Assembly (NCBI GenBank): GCA_963693285.1
Contig: OY848921.1
Coordinates: 2,309,646 to 2,373,645, forward strand
Length of the DNA: 64,000 nucleotides
Direction: 5' to 3'
Source of the DNA: Xestospongia muta
Taxonomy: Eukaryota > Porifera > Demospongiae > Haplosclerida > Petrosiidae
The notes beneath the pieces are model-generated. The model did no database searches. It saw only the letters and a list, made by a program, of their open reading frames with translations, and had not been told where the DNA came from. This document shows positions 46,096 to 59,400 of this stretch, one piece after another. The position numbers were made by a program, and so were the translations under genes. The first letter of the stretch is position 1. Each line of letters starts with the position of its first letter.

Positions 46096-48639
46096 TTAGT
46101 CTTCATCTTCTGAGTCAGGAGCCAAGATGGTGTCCCTTCCCTGTATTAAGTAAGACTATTAGCAATGGAAATAAACAATGTGTCATGTGACTTGTAATAT
46201 ATGTCACATGACTTGTTATTTACCAAATACTAAACATTTGAAGTGAAGGCTTTAACCAATTTTTAGTATTATTTTGGGACAATTCGTACAGCTATCCAAG
46301 CAATCCCAGTACATTACTAAAAACAACTACTAAATCAACTATAAGATTATCTGGATAGATTTGGGAGCTATAGGTCTATTTACGTAAACATTTACATAAC
46401 GTTTTCGGTCTCAAGTGTAATGTTTTGAAAGAAAATATGTCCACAACTCCATAATTATACTCCAATAGTACATAACGAAAAATACCCTACCCTTAATTCA
46501 TTAAATGATACTCATTACTGTGGGCTACAATATCATAAGAGATCATATAGTATGAGTGGATATATTAACAATATATGTAGTACATGTCTTATATTAACAA
46601 TATATGTAGTAAATGTCTTATATTAACAATATATGTAGTGCATGTCTTATATTAACAATATATGTAGTACATGTCTTATATTAACAATATATGTAGTGCA
46701 TGTCTTATATTAACAATATATGTAGTACATCTCTTGTATTAACAAACTTATGTGTGGTATCTGTGGTTACCTCTGATCCTCCAAATATGTCATGAGATGC
46801 AAATAATGATTTGAACTGTAGATAATAAAGATGATATGTAGTTAACTTAGTGATGTATTCGTCTAAAAAGTATTCAAGCTAAGACTAAATTTTTTTTTAA
46901 ACATGCAACTTGCAAGATATTACTAATAAAGTGTTTTAAACACAGGGACACCCCCCTCATTCTGTTTATATAACATTGTCTCAGAATATAAGACTATAAG
47001 GATATCCTTTTGTTTTGTTTACGTCATCTACAAAATATTTACGAGTCTCCCCCTCTCACCTTAGATATATTACATATAAACATTATTCAACATAGGGGAG
47101 TACTACTCCTTATCAACGTTATTTTATCATGACCCCTAAATTGTGGGAATAATGACAAGTCTAGACACTTAATCTGGTTAACTGTCCAGTGGTCACCAAC
47201 CAATCTACTGTATGTACATATTGTATCTTTCTTATCTTTCCCTAAATTGAGGGAATAATGACAAGTCTAGACACTTAATCTGGTTAACTGTGCAATGGTC
47301 ACTAACCAATGTATTGTATCTATATATTTGTATCTTTCTAACTAAGTTGAGGGAAATACAACTAGTCTAGACACAGTGGCCTAGTCAACCAGTCTATTGT
47401 GTACAGTATTATTCATACTTTCTTTGCTGGAGGTGGTGTACTAGGGACAAATCCTGAGCTGTCAATGATACTGTCTTGTGTAGTGATGTCATCATCTTGT
47501 AATTGAGCTGGTAATGGTAGTAGAGTGTGTACAGGTTCTTCTAGAGTTTGTGAAAGAGGTTGAGTTTGAGAGATAGGAGTGACTGGTACTTGTGACTTGT
47601 TGATAAATTTATCTGAAGAAAAAATTAAGAACAGATAGAAATAAAGGATGGATGGATGGATAATGGATGGATAGAAATGATGGATGGATGGATGGATAGA
47701 AATGATGGATGGATGGATGGATAATGGATGGATAGAAATGATGGATGGATGGATGGATAATGGACAGATAGAAATGATGGATGGATGGAAGGATAATGGA
47801 CAGATAGAAATGAAGGATGAATGGATGGATAATGGACGGATAGAAATGATGGATGGATGGAAGGATAATGGACAGATAAAAATAAAAGAATAAATGAAAG
47901 AATGAAGATTAAGAAAGATAATGGATGGATGAAAGGATAATGGATGGATGAATGAACAGATATAGGAATGGATGAATAAAATAAACAGATGGATGACTAA
48001 ACATATGATGAATAGACATATAACAAACCTCGATGAGGAAAGTTGGCAAAGAAATCATGATCAATTAGGGAATTATTTTTTCCTTTTGGCATATAGCTCT
48101 TACCAACAGGTCCTTTACCCTTATTACCAGATATAACATGTTGTGATAACCTCTCCACATTGAGTTCTCTCTCATCAGTAACAAACAATGAATCCATAAG
48201 ATTAGGTTGTACACTGCCAGTTCTCTCAAGTTGAGTCTCCTGATCTTGTGAAAGTCTGTTTATTGAACTAACAACAGGGACATCCTCACCAGATACCCAT
48301 CCACTTTCTCCTCTAGACACGCCTACTTCTTTCATTGAGATGTGTTGTTCATTAGTTTTCAAATCATGATTACCAGATTTAACTGGGTCTGTAGTCACTT
48401 TATTGGCACTATAAGACATTGAAATATCTTTACCATTTGTAGTTGAGTGATTCCAGTAATTGTCTCTTTTTGATGTCATGTGACTTTTAGTTGTATTAAT
48501 TGACTGTGTAGATTTAGTTTTAATAGTACATGATTGTTCATTATTAACTGGTCCTCCATTCTCAGTTGATTCGACTAAAGTAGCTAAGACAATGTCAGCA
48601 GTATAATGAGGATTATTATCAATACTTAATATAACTGGT
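46096..48639 (-). CDS. RAD9: RAD9, 3' part (9-1-1 checkpoint clamp subunit), cut by assembly gap
   Basis: Exons 48029-48639, 47419-47612, 46771-46815, 46096-46140 are in phase. The first encodes the last strands of the PCNA-like core ([22 protein letters not shown], matching RPAIFTIKD...FVLATL of RAD9A) and a long Ser/Thr-rich tail. The end [15 protein letters not shown] ... [14 protein letters not shown] matches the RAD9 C-terminus (TPPPKKFRSLFFGSI ... LAEDSDGEG), the phosphorylated tail that recruits TOPBP1. The N-terminal roughly 250 residues should lie in or beyond the N-run at 48652-48851 and are not visible. An acceptor CTCTCCAG marks the 48639 exon border. Its 3' end is 132 bp from the convergent CCDC86 stop. 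Confidence 0.88.
46561..46740. repeat. 29-bp minisatellite
   Basis: About six units of TATATTAACAATATATGTAG plus (T/A)(A/G)(C/A)ATGTCT in the RAD9 last intron. Confidence 0.95.
47640..47990. repeat. GGAT-rich minisatellite
   Basis: Variable units of GATGGATGGATGGATAATGGA(C/T)(A/G)GATAGAAAT in a RAD9 intron. The Met-Asp-Gly-Trp open frame here is repeat-derived. Confidence 0.95.
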
Positions 48640-48651
48640 CTGGAGAGGGAG

Positions 48652-48851
48652 NNNNNNNNNNNNNNNNNNNNNNNNNNNNNNNNNNNNNNNNNNNNNNNNN
48701 NNNNNNNNNNNNNNNNNNNNNNNNNNNNNNNNNNNNNNNNNNNNNNNNNNNNNNNNNNNNNNNNNNNNNNNNNNNNNNNNNNNNNNNNNNNNNNNNNNNN
48801 NNNNNNNNNNNNNNNNNNNNNNNNNNNNNNNNNNNNNNNNNNNNNNNNNNN
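48652..48851. other. Assembly gap (200 N)
   Basis: Exactly 200 Ns, a typical placeholder length, so the real gap size is unknown. It hides the 5' exons of RAD9 and possibly the start of the DDX52 locus. Confidence 0.98.
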
Positions 48852-49104
48852 CAATATATATATATAATATATATATCGATATATATATATATATATATAT
48901 CGTATCGATCGTAATCGGATCGATATATATATATATATATAATATATATCGATCGATCGATCGATATCGATATATATATATATATATCGATCGATCGATC
49001 GATCGATATATATATATATATATATCGATCGATCGATAGATCGATATATATATATATATATCGATATCGATCGATCGATCGATATATATATATATATATA
49101 TATA
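48852..49104. repeat. (TA)n / (CGAT)n low-complexity block
   Basis: Alternating TATATA and CGATCGAT runs at the edge of the gap. Such sequence commonly breaks assemblies and may be partly misassembled. Confidence 0.95.
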
Positions 49105-49305
49105 AAATTAGTATTAATCTCGGGGTATTCTTACTGATTTATACATTCTTTATTAGATACATGTACAATGTTTGAACCACACCCTTTTCACATCAAATAT
49201 TAATAACACATTGCAATGCATAAAACATTTATTAGAAATTTAATATTTACTTGTTATAAATATATTCAACTCAATAGTGTATATCAAATTTCTCTTAACT
49301 TTAAG
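49099..49305. repeat. Direct repeat, copy 1 (DDX52 locus)
   Basis: Nearly identical to 49669-49876 (starts AAATTAGTATTAATCTC, ends ATATCAAATTTCTCTTAA), same orientation, about 570 bp apart. The second copy runs into a DDX52 exon; the first does not. Confidence 0.9.
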
Positions 49306-49392
49306 AGAAACAGTCATCAGAACTAGCTGTATTTCAGGTGATATAAGTAATTTTTAATTTCTTGGTCATGTTTTAATGTATTTCTTTGTAAA

Positions 49393-52300
49393 GCCAAGAT
49401 TTTCACACTTCAATAACAAAAAAAAGAAAGCAATAGCTTCTGCCCTTGACTTTTTTGGTGATGGTGACAGTACTCACTCTGAAGAATGCTCAGATGATGT
49501 GCTCGTTAAATGAGACTGATAAAGGCTCAATATTACCTGTGTTAGGAAAGAAAAGAGCCAGACCGACTGAAGGTCAGCAGCTATAAATGATACCACTATA
49601 AAAACATACATGTGAAATAACGAAGTTGCTGTCAACTATAAATAGCTAGTAATATAATATAGTTGTGAACAAAATTAGTATTAATCTCAGGGTATTCTTA
49701 CTGATTGATACATTCTTTATTATATACATGTACAATGTTGAACACACACCCTTTTCACATTGAATATTAATAACACATTGCAAAGTATAAAACATTTATT
49801 AGAAAATTAAATATTTACTTGTTATAAATATATTCAACTCAATAGTTGTATATCAAATTTCTCTTAATTTATAGACTTTGATGAGTTTTCTTACAATTTA
49901 TCAGAGATCAAAAATTCGCTTACCTTTAATGATAGTATAGATGATGAACAAGATTTATCAGAAAAAGGACTACAACTTACCTCTAGTAGTGTTCTGTCTA
50001 GAGTAACTGATATAATATCAAAAAAAGAAGAAAAAGAGAGATAAAAGTCATTCTATGCCACTATCTATACTACAGAGACAAGTGGTAGTACAATATATTA
50101 CAATAATATGATATGTACTGTTACATTTCATAGGTTAATGCATTTCGTAATGCTCATAGAATATATGTCAGTGGTACTGATATTCCTGATCCAATTAAAA
50201 CATTTCAAGATCTAAGTAACTAGTTAGTAGCTAATTACTAACTGACTATATCTAATATATTGTGTTCTCTAGTTATCAAGTCCCATCTTATCTCATAAAG
50301 AACATTGATAACCTCGGATATTAAGAACCCACTCCTATACAGATGCAAGCTATACCACTTCTTTTACATGTAAGTGAATTTGCTAAGCTTTTTATATTTT
50401 TAAGCTTTTTATTTAATTTTATCCATTATTCTTTTATTGTCAGATGTAGTAACTAAACTTATTACATATTATGATATGTTAATATATCTTTCATTACTAG
50501 AGTCGTGAAGTATTGGTTTGTGCTCCCACAGGATCAGGTAAAACTGCCGCATTTCTTATACCTATCCTGAGTCATTTGAAGGTAACTAAATTATAGTACT
50601 AATGACTGTGTTATTATTATTGTGCTTATACCAATGAAGATTGGATTTAGAGCTGTTATTGTATCTCCTACTAGAGAACTAGCACAGCAGGTTAGTAAAT
50701 AATTAGGAAAAATTATTTCAGTATAGACCCTAAATCTCTGTTATTTTTAGACTTACAGAGAATGTGTTAGGTTAAGTACTGGTTCTGGATTTCATATTCA
50801 TGTACTTACTAAAGCTACAGCATCTAGAAATAGTTTTGGACCTGAATCATCACTTAAGTTTGGTAAGTCACTCACAACAGACATTGTTAGTTCATAGTCA
50901 GCTGAGTTACATTATTAGCAGCTCTCATTGTCGATGAGTTACTTTGTACATCTCTTTCAGATATTCTAGTAACCACTCCTAATAGATTAGTTCATATGCT
51001 TTCAGATGATCCTCCAGCTATCAGTCTTAACAAGTAACTAACTCCTTTTATATCATCAGTATATAGTATGTTTACTTATTATTTTATAGAGTAGAGTGGT
51101 TAATATTAGATGAGTCTGATAAACTATTCGAAGATGGAGTCACTGGATTCAGAGAACAGGTACATAATATCATTATATTATAATTATTTGATTGAGTATT
51201 TTGTAGGTGGATCAAATTTATGCAGCTTGAAACAATCCTAATATTAGACGAGGTTTATTTAGTGCTACATTGGCCTGTGGAGTGGAGGAATTCTGTCAGA
51301 CTTATTTAGATTCATACGTCAGAATTACTATAGGACTCCAGTAAGACATACTGCCATGCATATTTTGGCTGTCTGTATATATGTGTGCTTGTAGGTATAC
51401 AATACTATATATATATGTAATGATAATATTGTTGTAGGAATTCTGCTACTGATACTGTGAAACAGGAGCTGTTGTTTGTTGGACAAGAGAGTGGGAAATT
51501 GCTAGCAGTGAGAGATATTATACATAAGGTACTGTTCTGTTTTCGTTAGAGGTATAATTATCATTAATTGTAGGGTTTTACTCCTCCTGTTCTGGTATTT
51601 GTTCAGAGTATAGAAAGAGCTAAGGAGTTGTTTCATGAACTGATATATGATGGTATGAATTTAGATGTCATCCACTCAGAGAGAACACAAGCTCAAAGAG
51701 ATAATGTTGTCAAAAGTTTTAGAGATGGAAAAGTAAATATACTATTAAAGACATGTAATAGTCATAACTTATATAGTGAACCCTCTCATATCCAACCTCA
51801 TTGATCCAAATGTTTGGATTAACTGAAATTCACTCTGTTAACCATTTTAATAGGACATTATCAGTTATGAAATAATGTTATTGATTATATAATCAAATTA
51901 GCTTCTAAAGGGTTTCAATATTGAAGATATATTGTATATTAAAATGCTATTTAGTATAGAAAGCTTGTAGGTATTAATTTCTGCATCATTTTAACCTTCT
52001 TTATTGTAATAATTTATCTCCTATATAAAGTGCTAGCTATTACAAATAATATAATATTTTTGTCCATATTTAGTTTAATAGTTTATAATGTTTTGAGTGA
52101 TTTGTCTAAAGTAGTTTCATGATTTGTCATTGTTTACCTTCTACTATTTCCTCTCCATATTATAGATATGGATTTTAATATGTACTGATCTAATGGGAAG
52201 AGGTATAGACTTTAAAGGAGTTAATTTAGTCATCAACTATGACTTTCCTTCATCTGCTGTGAGCTACATACATAGAATAGGTACAACAATATAGTACTAG

Positions 52301-52410
52301 TGACGATATATTATAATGTACTACATGTATTAAGGTCGTACTGGAAGAGCTGGTAGAGAGGGACAAGCTGTCACATTTTTTACTGAAGATGATATTCCTA
52401 ATGTTAGAAG
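49393..52410 (+). pseudogene. DDX52: DDX52 / ROK1 DEAD-box helicase locus, disrupted
   Basis: Exon pieces in order: RFSHFNN ... ALDFFGDG (about 49400); DFDEFSYNLSEIKNSL; VNAFRNAHRIYVSGTDIPDP; Q motif GY.EPTPIQMQAIPLL; Walker A APTGSGKT (50522-50545); SPTRELAQQ; TTPNRL; DESD (51109-51120); [59 protein letters not shown]. The order and wording (DESD in place of DEAD, VSGTDIPDP) identify DDX52, a nucleolar 18S rRNA-processing helicase. Lesions: in-frame TAA at 50322-50324 in the Q motif, TGA at 51228-51230 before SAT, and a 5' splice site reading GAGAG/ATAAAA at 50041 instead of GT. The C-terminal exon after NVRR is not found. Either an unprocessed pseudogene or a poorly assembled gene. Confidence 0.85.
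49669..49876. repeat. Direct repeat, copy 2 (DDX52 locus)
   Basis: See 49099-49305. It ends at the acceptor TTTATAG of the exon beginning ACTTTGATGAG. Confidence 0.9.
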
Positions 52411-52419
52411 GTAATGAAT

Positions 52420-52712
52420 ATCTATCCAACTGTCCATCATTAATTCATCCATTATATCCATTAATCTATCCATTATATCCATTCATTTATCCATTATATC
52501 CATTCATCTATCCATTCATCCATCCATTATGTCCATTCATTCATCCATTATATCCATTAATCTATCCATTATATCCATTCATCTATCCATTATATCCATT
52601 CATCTATCCTTCATATCCATTCATCTATCCTTCATATCCATTCATCTATCCATTATATCCATTCATCCATCCATTATATCCATTCATCTATCCATTATAT
52701 CCATATCAGTAA
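52420..52712. repeat. 21-bp-type minisatellite CCATTATATCCATTCATCTAT
   Basis: Variable array of CCATT(C/A)ATCTAT and CCATTATAT units where the DDX52 3' exon would be expected. The open frames over it are repeat-derived. Confidence 0.95.
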
Positions 52713-53456
52713 CATGATTTTCACTTCATGCATGCAGGACTATTTAAAGTCAAAAATTGTAGAAACATAATAGCAGAAATATAGAAGAAATTCTATAATC
52801 AATCAGACAACCTTTTTAGTATATAGATCATATTAACACATTACAAAGAAATACTGCGACCTCTGGAAATAAAAATTTTAGATACTATTAACTCTAAACA
52901 ATTTCCAGAAATAAGTATATGAAAATGATAGTCCATCCAGGTCAAAAGTATAAGAAAAGCTACATAGCTACAAAAGCAAGCCAAATATATATTTATTGTC
53001 AAGCAAATTCATTGCTATCCTTTATTCTTAACTACTTAACTAGAACGAATTCGGTGTATTTAACTTTTGCTGTATCTCTGTTCAAGCTTTGTGTACGTAG
53101 CTATAGACACTGTCGTTATTGAATTATAGCAGTTCAAAGTGCATTGACAGCCAAATCACGGAGACACGCACGCAAAGCAAGTACCTCGCCGACGTAAAAC
53201 AGACGTAGACACAAAGATTTTAGCAGAACGTTCACGAGGTAAGTAAAATAAATCCCACGTTGAAAATTTACAAAATTGCATATTGTACACACAGTAATGT
53301 TTTAGGAGCGATCAAGTCTGCCGTAGTGCCTTCGGTTTTGGAACAGTCAGACTGACAAAGGATATGTACTTTCATCCTTGGCCACGCTGTGAGCAGCGAG
53401 GGACCGCCGAGGGTTTAATAAATCAGATACAATCAGTTACGTAGTAAAAACAATCT
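52713..53456. other. Intergenic region before the C2-Death-Roc gene
   Basis: No coding exon seen. A less AT-rich stretch at about 53130-53240 ends in a strong donor (TTCACGAG/GTAAGTAAA) and could be a non-coding first exon of the following gene. Confidence 0.45.
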
Positions 53457-56400
53457 ATGGCTCCGCCCTCAAAACAGGAAGTTCCACCCTCTAAGACGGA
53501 AACAGTAAGTGTTATAGTCGCCTCAATTTTTTTGTCTCTTAGTACTGGATTCCATTCCTGATGTCTCTAACCGTCGTGGTTAAGTCTGCTGCAGACCTCC
53601 CTAGCGATCCTAGCGTATATCCTGATGGTTTAAGGGACCCATTGACTGTGCTGACTTTTCAAGGTAATTGTTAGTTCAATAATATCGTAACTTTTAAAAG
53701 TTTTCTATTCCGCTGTTTACAGGAGTCAAGAAAAAGACAGCAGTAATACATAAAACTCTTGACCCATATTGGGATGAGGTCTGCATAACCCTATAGTAAT
53801 CTATTCTATTCTCATGTTTTGTTTGTGTTTATAGGAGTTTGTATGGCCACTTGAAACTCCTCCGCAGCCAACTGAAGTGATACAAATTAATGTCTATGAT
53901 CATAAGAAGATTGGAAGAAATATGTGGGTATACTTATGTAAATATGTCTGACCACATCGCTTCTTAGCAACTACTTTATGGTTATTATTTTTGATGGTCC
54001 AATATTTTGCGGATGACAACTTATTGCCTAAATATAAAAATTCGCCGTATGGCCTGGAAATAAATTTGTGACATGTACGTGAGTAAAGCGAGCAATGATG
54101 GATACTTCTATGTTGATGGATTGTCTAGCGAGCTAGACCCTCTTCCTTTTTTGATAAGCTGATAGGTAGAGGAGGGTCTAGAATTGAACTATACTCTGTC
54201 CGAGTTGAGTTGAGCTACACAGACATGTAAATAACTTTGCTGTTTTACATACTATTCGCATGGAATTTGCACCAATGGATTTAGCTTGCAAATGTGTATT
54301 TTATATATAATATTTGGCTCTCTGATGCTATGACAAAGTAACAAACTATAAAATTCCATACATTTTCAATGGCATACCTTTGTCATATTTCAAATAACAA
54401 TTTTTGCCTTGAGAAGTCAGCTGTGTGTCACATGGCAATTCAAAATTACAGTTCTAATTATATGAACAGGTGTTCCATTATAACAATAATTATTATTAAA
54501 GTAATAATCAAGTATTTTCTTCTGCGATTTAAGGCAGCTATAAAGCCACCATGGTTCTGAAAAAAACCTTTTACCAAAAAAGGAAGACTGAAAATGCCTA
54601 GAACTATTTGTCATCAGAGCTATCTGATTGATCTGAATCATCAGACTTATCCTGTGGCATCAGTGGTTTGTTTAAGAGGTCCTTGAGTTCGTTGACACCT
54701 GGTGGTGTGATCGCATGACATTCACGTGAAACAAATGATGAATATCATTAAAATGTACTTCAGCACTAATTGTATATAATTGATGAGGAAATACCTCACC
54801 TTACATTCCATGCACAAAACTCCTTTTTTTAATGAAATGCTCAACTCAACTCAGACAGAGTATAGGCTTACTGCCCCATTGGAATTTATGGAATGTGGGA
54901 GTGTAACGCAATATTTACATAGTGATTATAAGTTCCCACAAATGCAGCAGCAACACCATTTTCATTTAGTGCTTTGCACTGTTCTTCCATTAGAGCTAAC
55001 AATGGTGAAATAACTAATACAATTAAAGAACACTCATTAAAAGATATTGGTAGAATGTCCTCATATCTTCTTTAATATTCAATAGCAAATGGGAGAATCT
55101 GAAATATAAGAGATGACAGTTAAGTAACTTTGGCTGTTTGGCAGTTATCTTTGTTGATACATTGAGCATGAACTAACAATACTAGCATCGTAGCTGTCAT
55201 TGGAGAATCACTAACTTTTACTAAGAAGTTGGTATTGGACCTTTTGTCAATTAGAGTGCAAAGTACCCAGTAAACGTCAAAGCTTCCTTTTCCCTTTGAT
55301 TGAAGAGAAATGCTGAGTCATCAATAATCATACATCAATAATTTGACCACACCTTGTGGAATGTTAAATGTACATATACATGTACTCTGCAGTATAGATC
55401 TACACTGCGCACCACAGTGAGGTTAAGCACTTTAGTCATTTTTATTTCACCTGTTTTGAAAATGTATGAGTAGACCTAGTGAGTAAACTAGCATGTACAG
55501 TCTTCACTTATCACATTCATGTAGCCTATTTATTGCATCAGTACCACTCCAAAATTGCTTAAACTCTCTTTAAGTGTTCCTAGTTGCATCAAATAGATTT
55601 ATATTTGTCTTATAACACAGGTTACAATCTCAATAAGTCAATGCTAAATACTATTTTATCTTTAATTATCCAAGACAACATTCTGTGTTTTCTGAAAATT
55701 TCTTAATAAAGAAACTCCTCAATTTGACCTGTAGAGAAAGCTAAATTGACAAAATCTAATCTGGCAAATAATTAGAAAATTTATAATACTCTTCTCAATT
55801 ATTGCCTCTAATTTTTCTTATTATTAATTAGATTACTTGGACGTGCTGAAGTCAGTTTAAGAGATGTGATGACAAAGAAACAGTATAACCCAACTCTAAC
55901 TTTAAAAGGAAAAGAAGAAGTCTTTTTAGAAGTGAGTACAATCTCTATTTCTTAATTTCTGAAGTAATAACATCCTTATTTGAATATAATGTACTATAAA
56001 AGCAATTATGTGCTTAGCACCACCACACTTACCACGTCATGATGTAAGTTTCTTATGCTTGTTAAATTCTTCAGAAAATTTTAATGTCAATACCTGAATA
56101 ATTGTACTAGCAAATGCAGTGCTTGACTGGTCATGGTGTTCTTTAGGCACTTACTACTTTCCTGCATGTTCTTTGAGAGGACGTTTAGCATTGTTTGTAA
56201 GTTAAAAGCCTACTCTTACCAATTTACTAGGACATTTGATGGTTTTCAGATTGATCAAAGATATAAGTGTGACGTAATAAAATGTGGCTTTGCCAGAACC
56301 AGCTCTATGCAATTATAGACTACTTTAATAGTAAATTGGTGTTTGTTACATATCCTGCATTCGTGCCCATGCAAGTTTACTATCAAAATACTATGTTGGT

Positions 56401-59400
56401 ATATGACTGTTACATTGGTATTAAGTGTTAAACGTTAAGAGCTATGTCTGTCATATATTTATTTTATGAATTATAATGGTATGTTCTAGTGGATAATAGT
56501 ACATTGAAAATGATGGTGTAGATGTAATGTAGGACATCCTATCACATCTTATATATATAGCATAAAGTATAGACGCATATTGGATGTACCATCAAAACTG
56601 AAATACTCATTGTCCTATTAATCATTTCAGTCTTGGTATGTCCAATGGATATAAATGGAATTACCACCAGAACTGACAATCCATACTGAGGATGTCTTAT
56701 GGATGTTCATAAGATGAACTGATAAGCATTGTTGTATAGTCTTGGGGATGTCCACTGGCAAACTGACACAACCACTACAGAATGCATAGCACCAGCTGTT
56801 GTTTAATCAGAGGTTTGAAATATATCCATATACGGAATTAACTCAGAAGTGTTTCAATTTTTATGGTTTCAGGGACTGACTAAATTGAGGTACACTTTTA
56901 GGATTATCTTCTTTGTGAGAAGTCCTACTCTAATGATGTATGCTTCAGCATTTTTAACAGCCTTGGCTTCCAAAGAGCCTCTCTATTCAGATATAGAGAC
57001 ACATTTGCTTAAATGCTTCCATTTTTAACAACAAATACTACTATTGTTTTTACCTCTACTTCTTTAAAATGCTTCACAATTTCTTTTTTTACTCTCTTTT
57101 CTTTGCCATTGTCTCAAACACTATCATAATCATTGCATGTGTCACATACTTAACACTTCTTATGATGTCAGTTGCCATGTGTGTTGATGGTTGATGTGTA
57201 TGGTTAAATGATATTTGTTGCATTGAGTTTTTGCACACAACAATAAAAAAATGGAAGTGTATGGGCATGCATAAATAACATGCGGCCTAAAGTGATTACA
57301 GGACTCGCCAACATGCTAACTGTACCATGTGGATCAAAAAAGTTTTTGAGTAGTTAAAATTAAGTTATGCTTTAAGAATTTTTTCAAACAAATGAGCCTA
57401 CAACAAGATAATAAAATACAATGGTTTTACATATAAAACAGTTTTGCTTCTGCTAAAAATTAAGCTATCATTGATCAGCTATTTTAAGCTACAGTTTTAT
57501 CAGGAAGATTTATAAGTTCTTACTATTTATATGGATTATATGCTGTCCTTAGATAGTAACCTTCTTGTTGACCAATATTGAAATAGACTAAATGAAACAT
57601 TGTGCATCCAGTTCTTTAATTATAAGAAATTATATTAGTAATTGCACAGGTACTCATAACCTCTTAACTTTCCACCTTGTTATGATAAAGAATTTGTGTC
57701 ACTAGTCTTTTGAAACCTTGTTCCTAGTAATTCTTTCAAAAGATGTTGCTTCCTATATACATGAATTTAGGAGTATTTTACTGTCTTTATCACAGAACTT
57801 GACATTTTGTATTTCTGATCAAATAAGGTCAACAACTGTTTTGCAGGATACTTTTCTCCATGTAGATAGTTTTTATTTGGTTACTTTGAAAGACTTCAGG
57901 ACTTTGGCAACATCCTCTAGCATGTATCATTCCTCATTCAACATTTCAGATGATGCAAATTAAATTTTCAATGAAGAACAATAGTAGTTACATAACATTA
58001 GTTGAATTAATTCTATTTAGTTGATTTTTTCTGTATTAGATAGACCTTGAAAGTTCTAGCAATGCCTGCTTAGTAGAAAGTTCTTCTCTATTGAATCAGG
58101 ATTGTTTAAGATATTGTGTAATCTTAGGACAGCATATTAGTATATATAAAATTGTCTTACAGAGTGGCAAGAAAAAGTGTATGTTCAGCACATTGAATAC
58201 AAAGCTTCTACAGGTCATTTTTTAACTGACTTTACAATATTGTTTTCTTTTTGGTTGTTAAGGCAGTTCTAAATTATTCCCATTCACTTGTACCAGCCTC
58301 ATAGCAGCTATAATATGTCTATAGTGGTATACATATCAGATATCAGTGAACTTACAGTTGCTATCTATAGAACAACCCTTATTGCATGGACAACTGGCTA
58401 ACCGTCCAATTAATGTATTTTGAAATATTGAATTTTTTATTTGGATCATTGTTTTGACTTATCTAAATATAAGAATGCTTCATCCACAATCCAGCCATAT
58501 TAGACATTTATCTATCCAATAATATTTTTTAATTTTTTCACAGTCAACTATCACTCTACAAATAACATACAATGATCCAACTACTAAAAAGCCACAAGGT
58601 CCACATGACATTCAAGGTATGGAACAAATATACTACTTATGAGTCAACATTAAATCTCCTATACCTTAATAGTTATCTGATGTATTAGCAAATGTCAAAG
58701 ATGGTATTCTCTATTATATGTTCTGCTTTAGAACCATATAATACTGCGCAATTAGACATTGTACCTTCTACATGTACATACATCAAAGCTACAATGCATT
58801 CAATTATATTGTGATTAGAAGGGCATGCAAATAGACTTTAAAAAGTTCTAATTATCAAGCTAATACATCATATAGTTATACTTATAAAATTAATCTTGAG
58901 TGTCTTTAGCTTATTGTAGTAAATACAAGTGGTCTCTTAAAAATGTCTGCTTTAGATCTGATTTGTATTCTTCTCTTATGTAATATTTTCATTTCAGATA
59001 TAATTTCAAAAATTCCTAAAGCAAGAGATGTAATTCAATTACTAGTCCCTGTTGCACACAAATGGTATGAAATTGGGTTATCACTCGAAATAGAAGATAA
59101 TCAGTTGGACAATCTTCATATGTCAAATACGTCTAATATTCAAAAATTCGTGAACGTTATTCAAATTTGGCTAGACACATCTGACAGTCCCACTTGGGCA
59201 GCATTGTTAGCAGTTATGGAAGGACCCATTGTCCAGAACAGGAACATGGCAATGAAAATTCGGGAATATTTATCTGAACCTGAAATATATGAAAAATATG
59301 TAAGTTATTAGTTATAGATAATGTGTACCAGCAGACATGAGTTTAGATGTAAAGACCTTATCGCATGTACCAAAAATGACATAATAAATTTTAAATCGTT

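Noticed and set aside
47684..47893. Met-Asp-Gly-Trp repeat frame
   Set aside because: GGAT minisatellite in a RAD9 intron.
52389..52717. Ile-Tyr-Pro-Leu repeat frame
   Set aside because: A CCATTATATCCATTCAT minisatellite, not a gene.
57718..57963. 81-codon frame in intron 5 of the C2-Death-Roc gene
   Set aside because: No homology or splice context; AT-rich chance frame.
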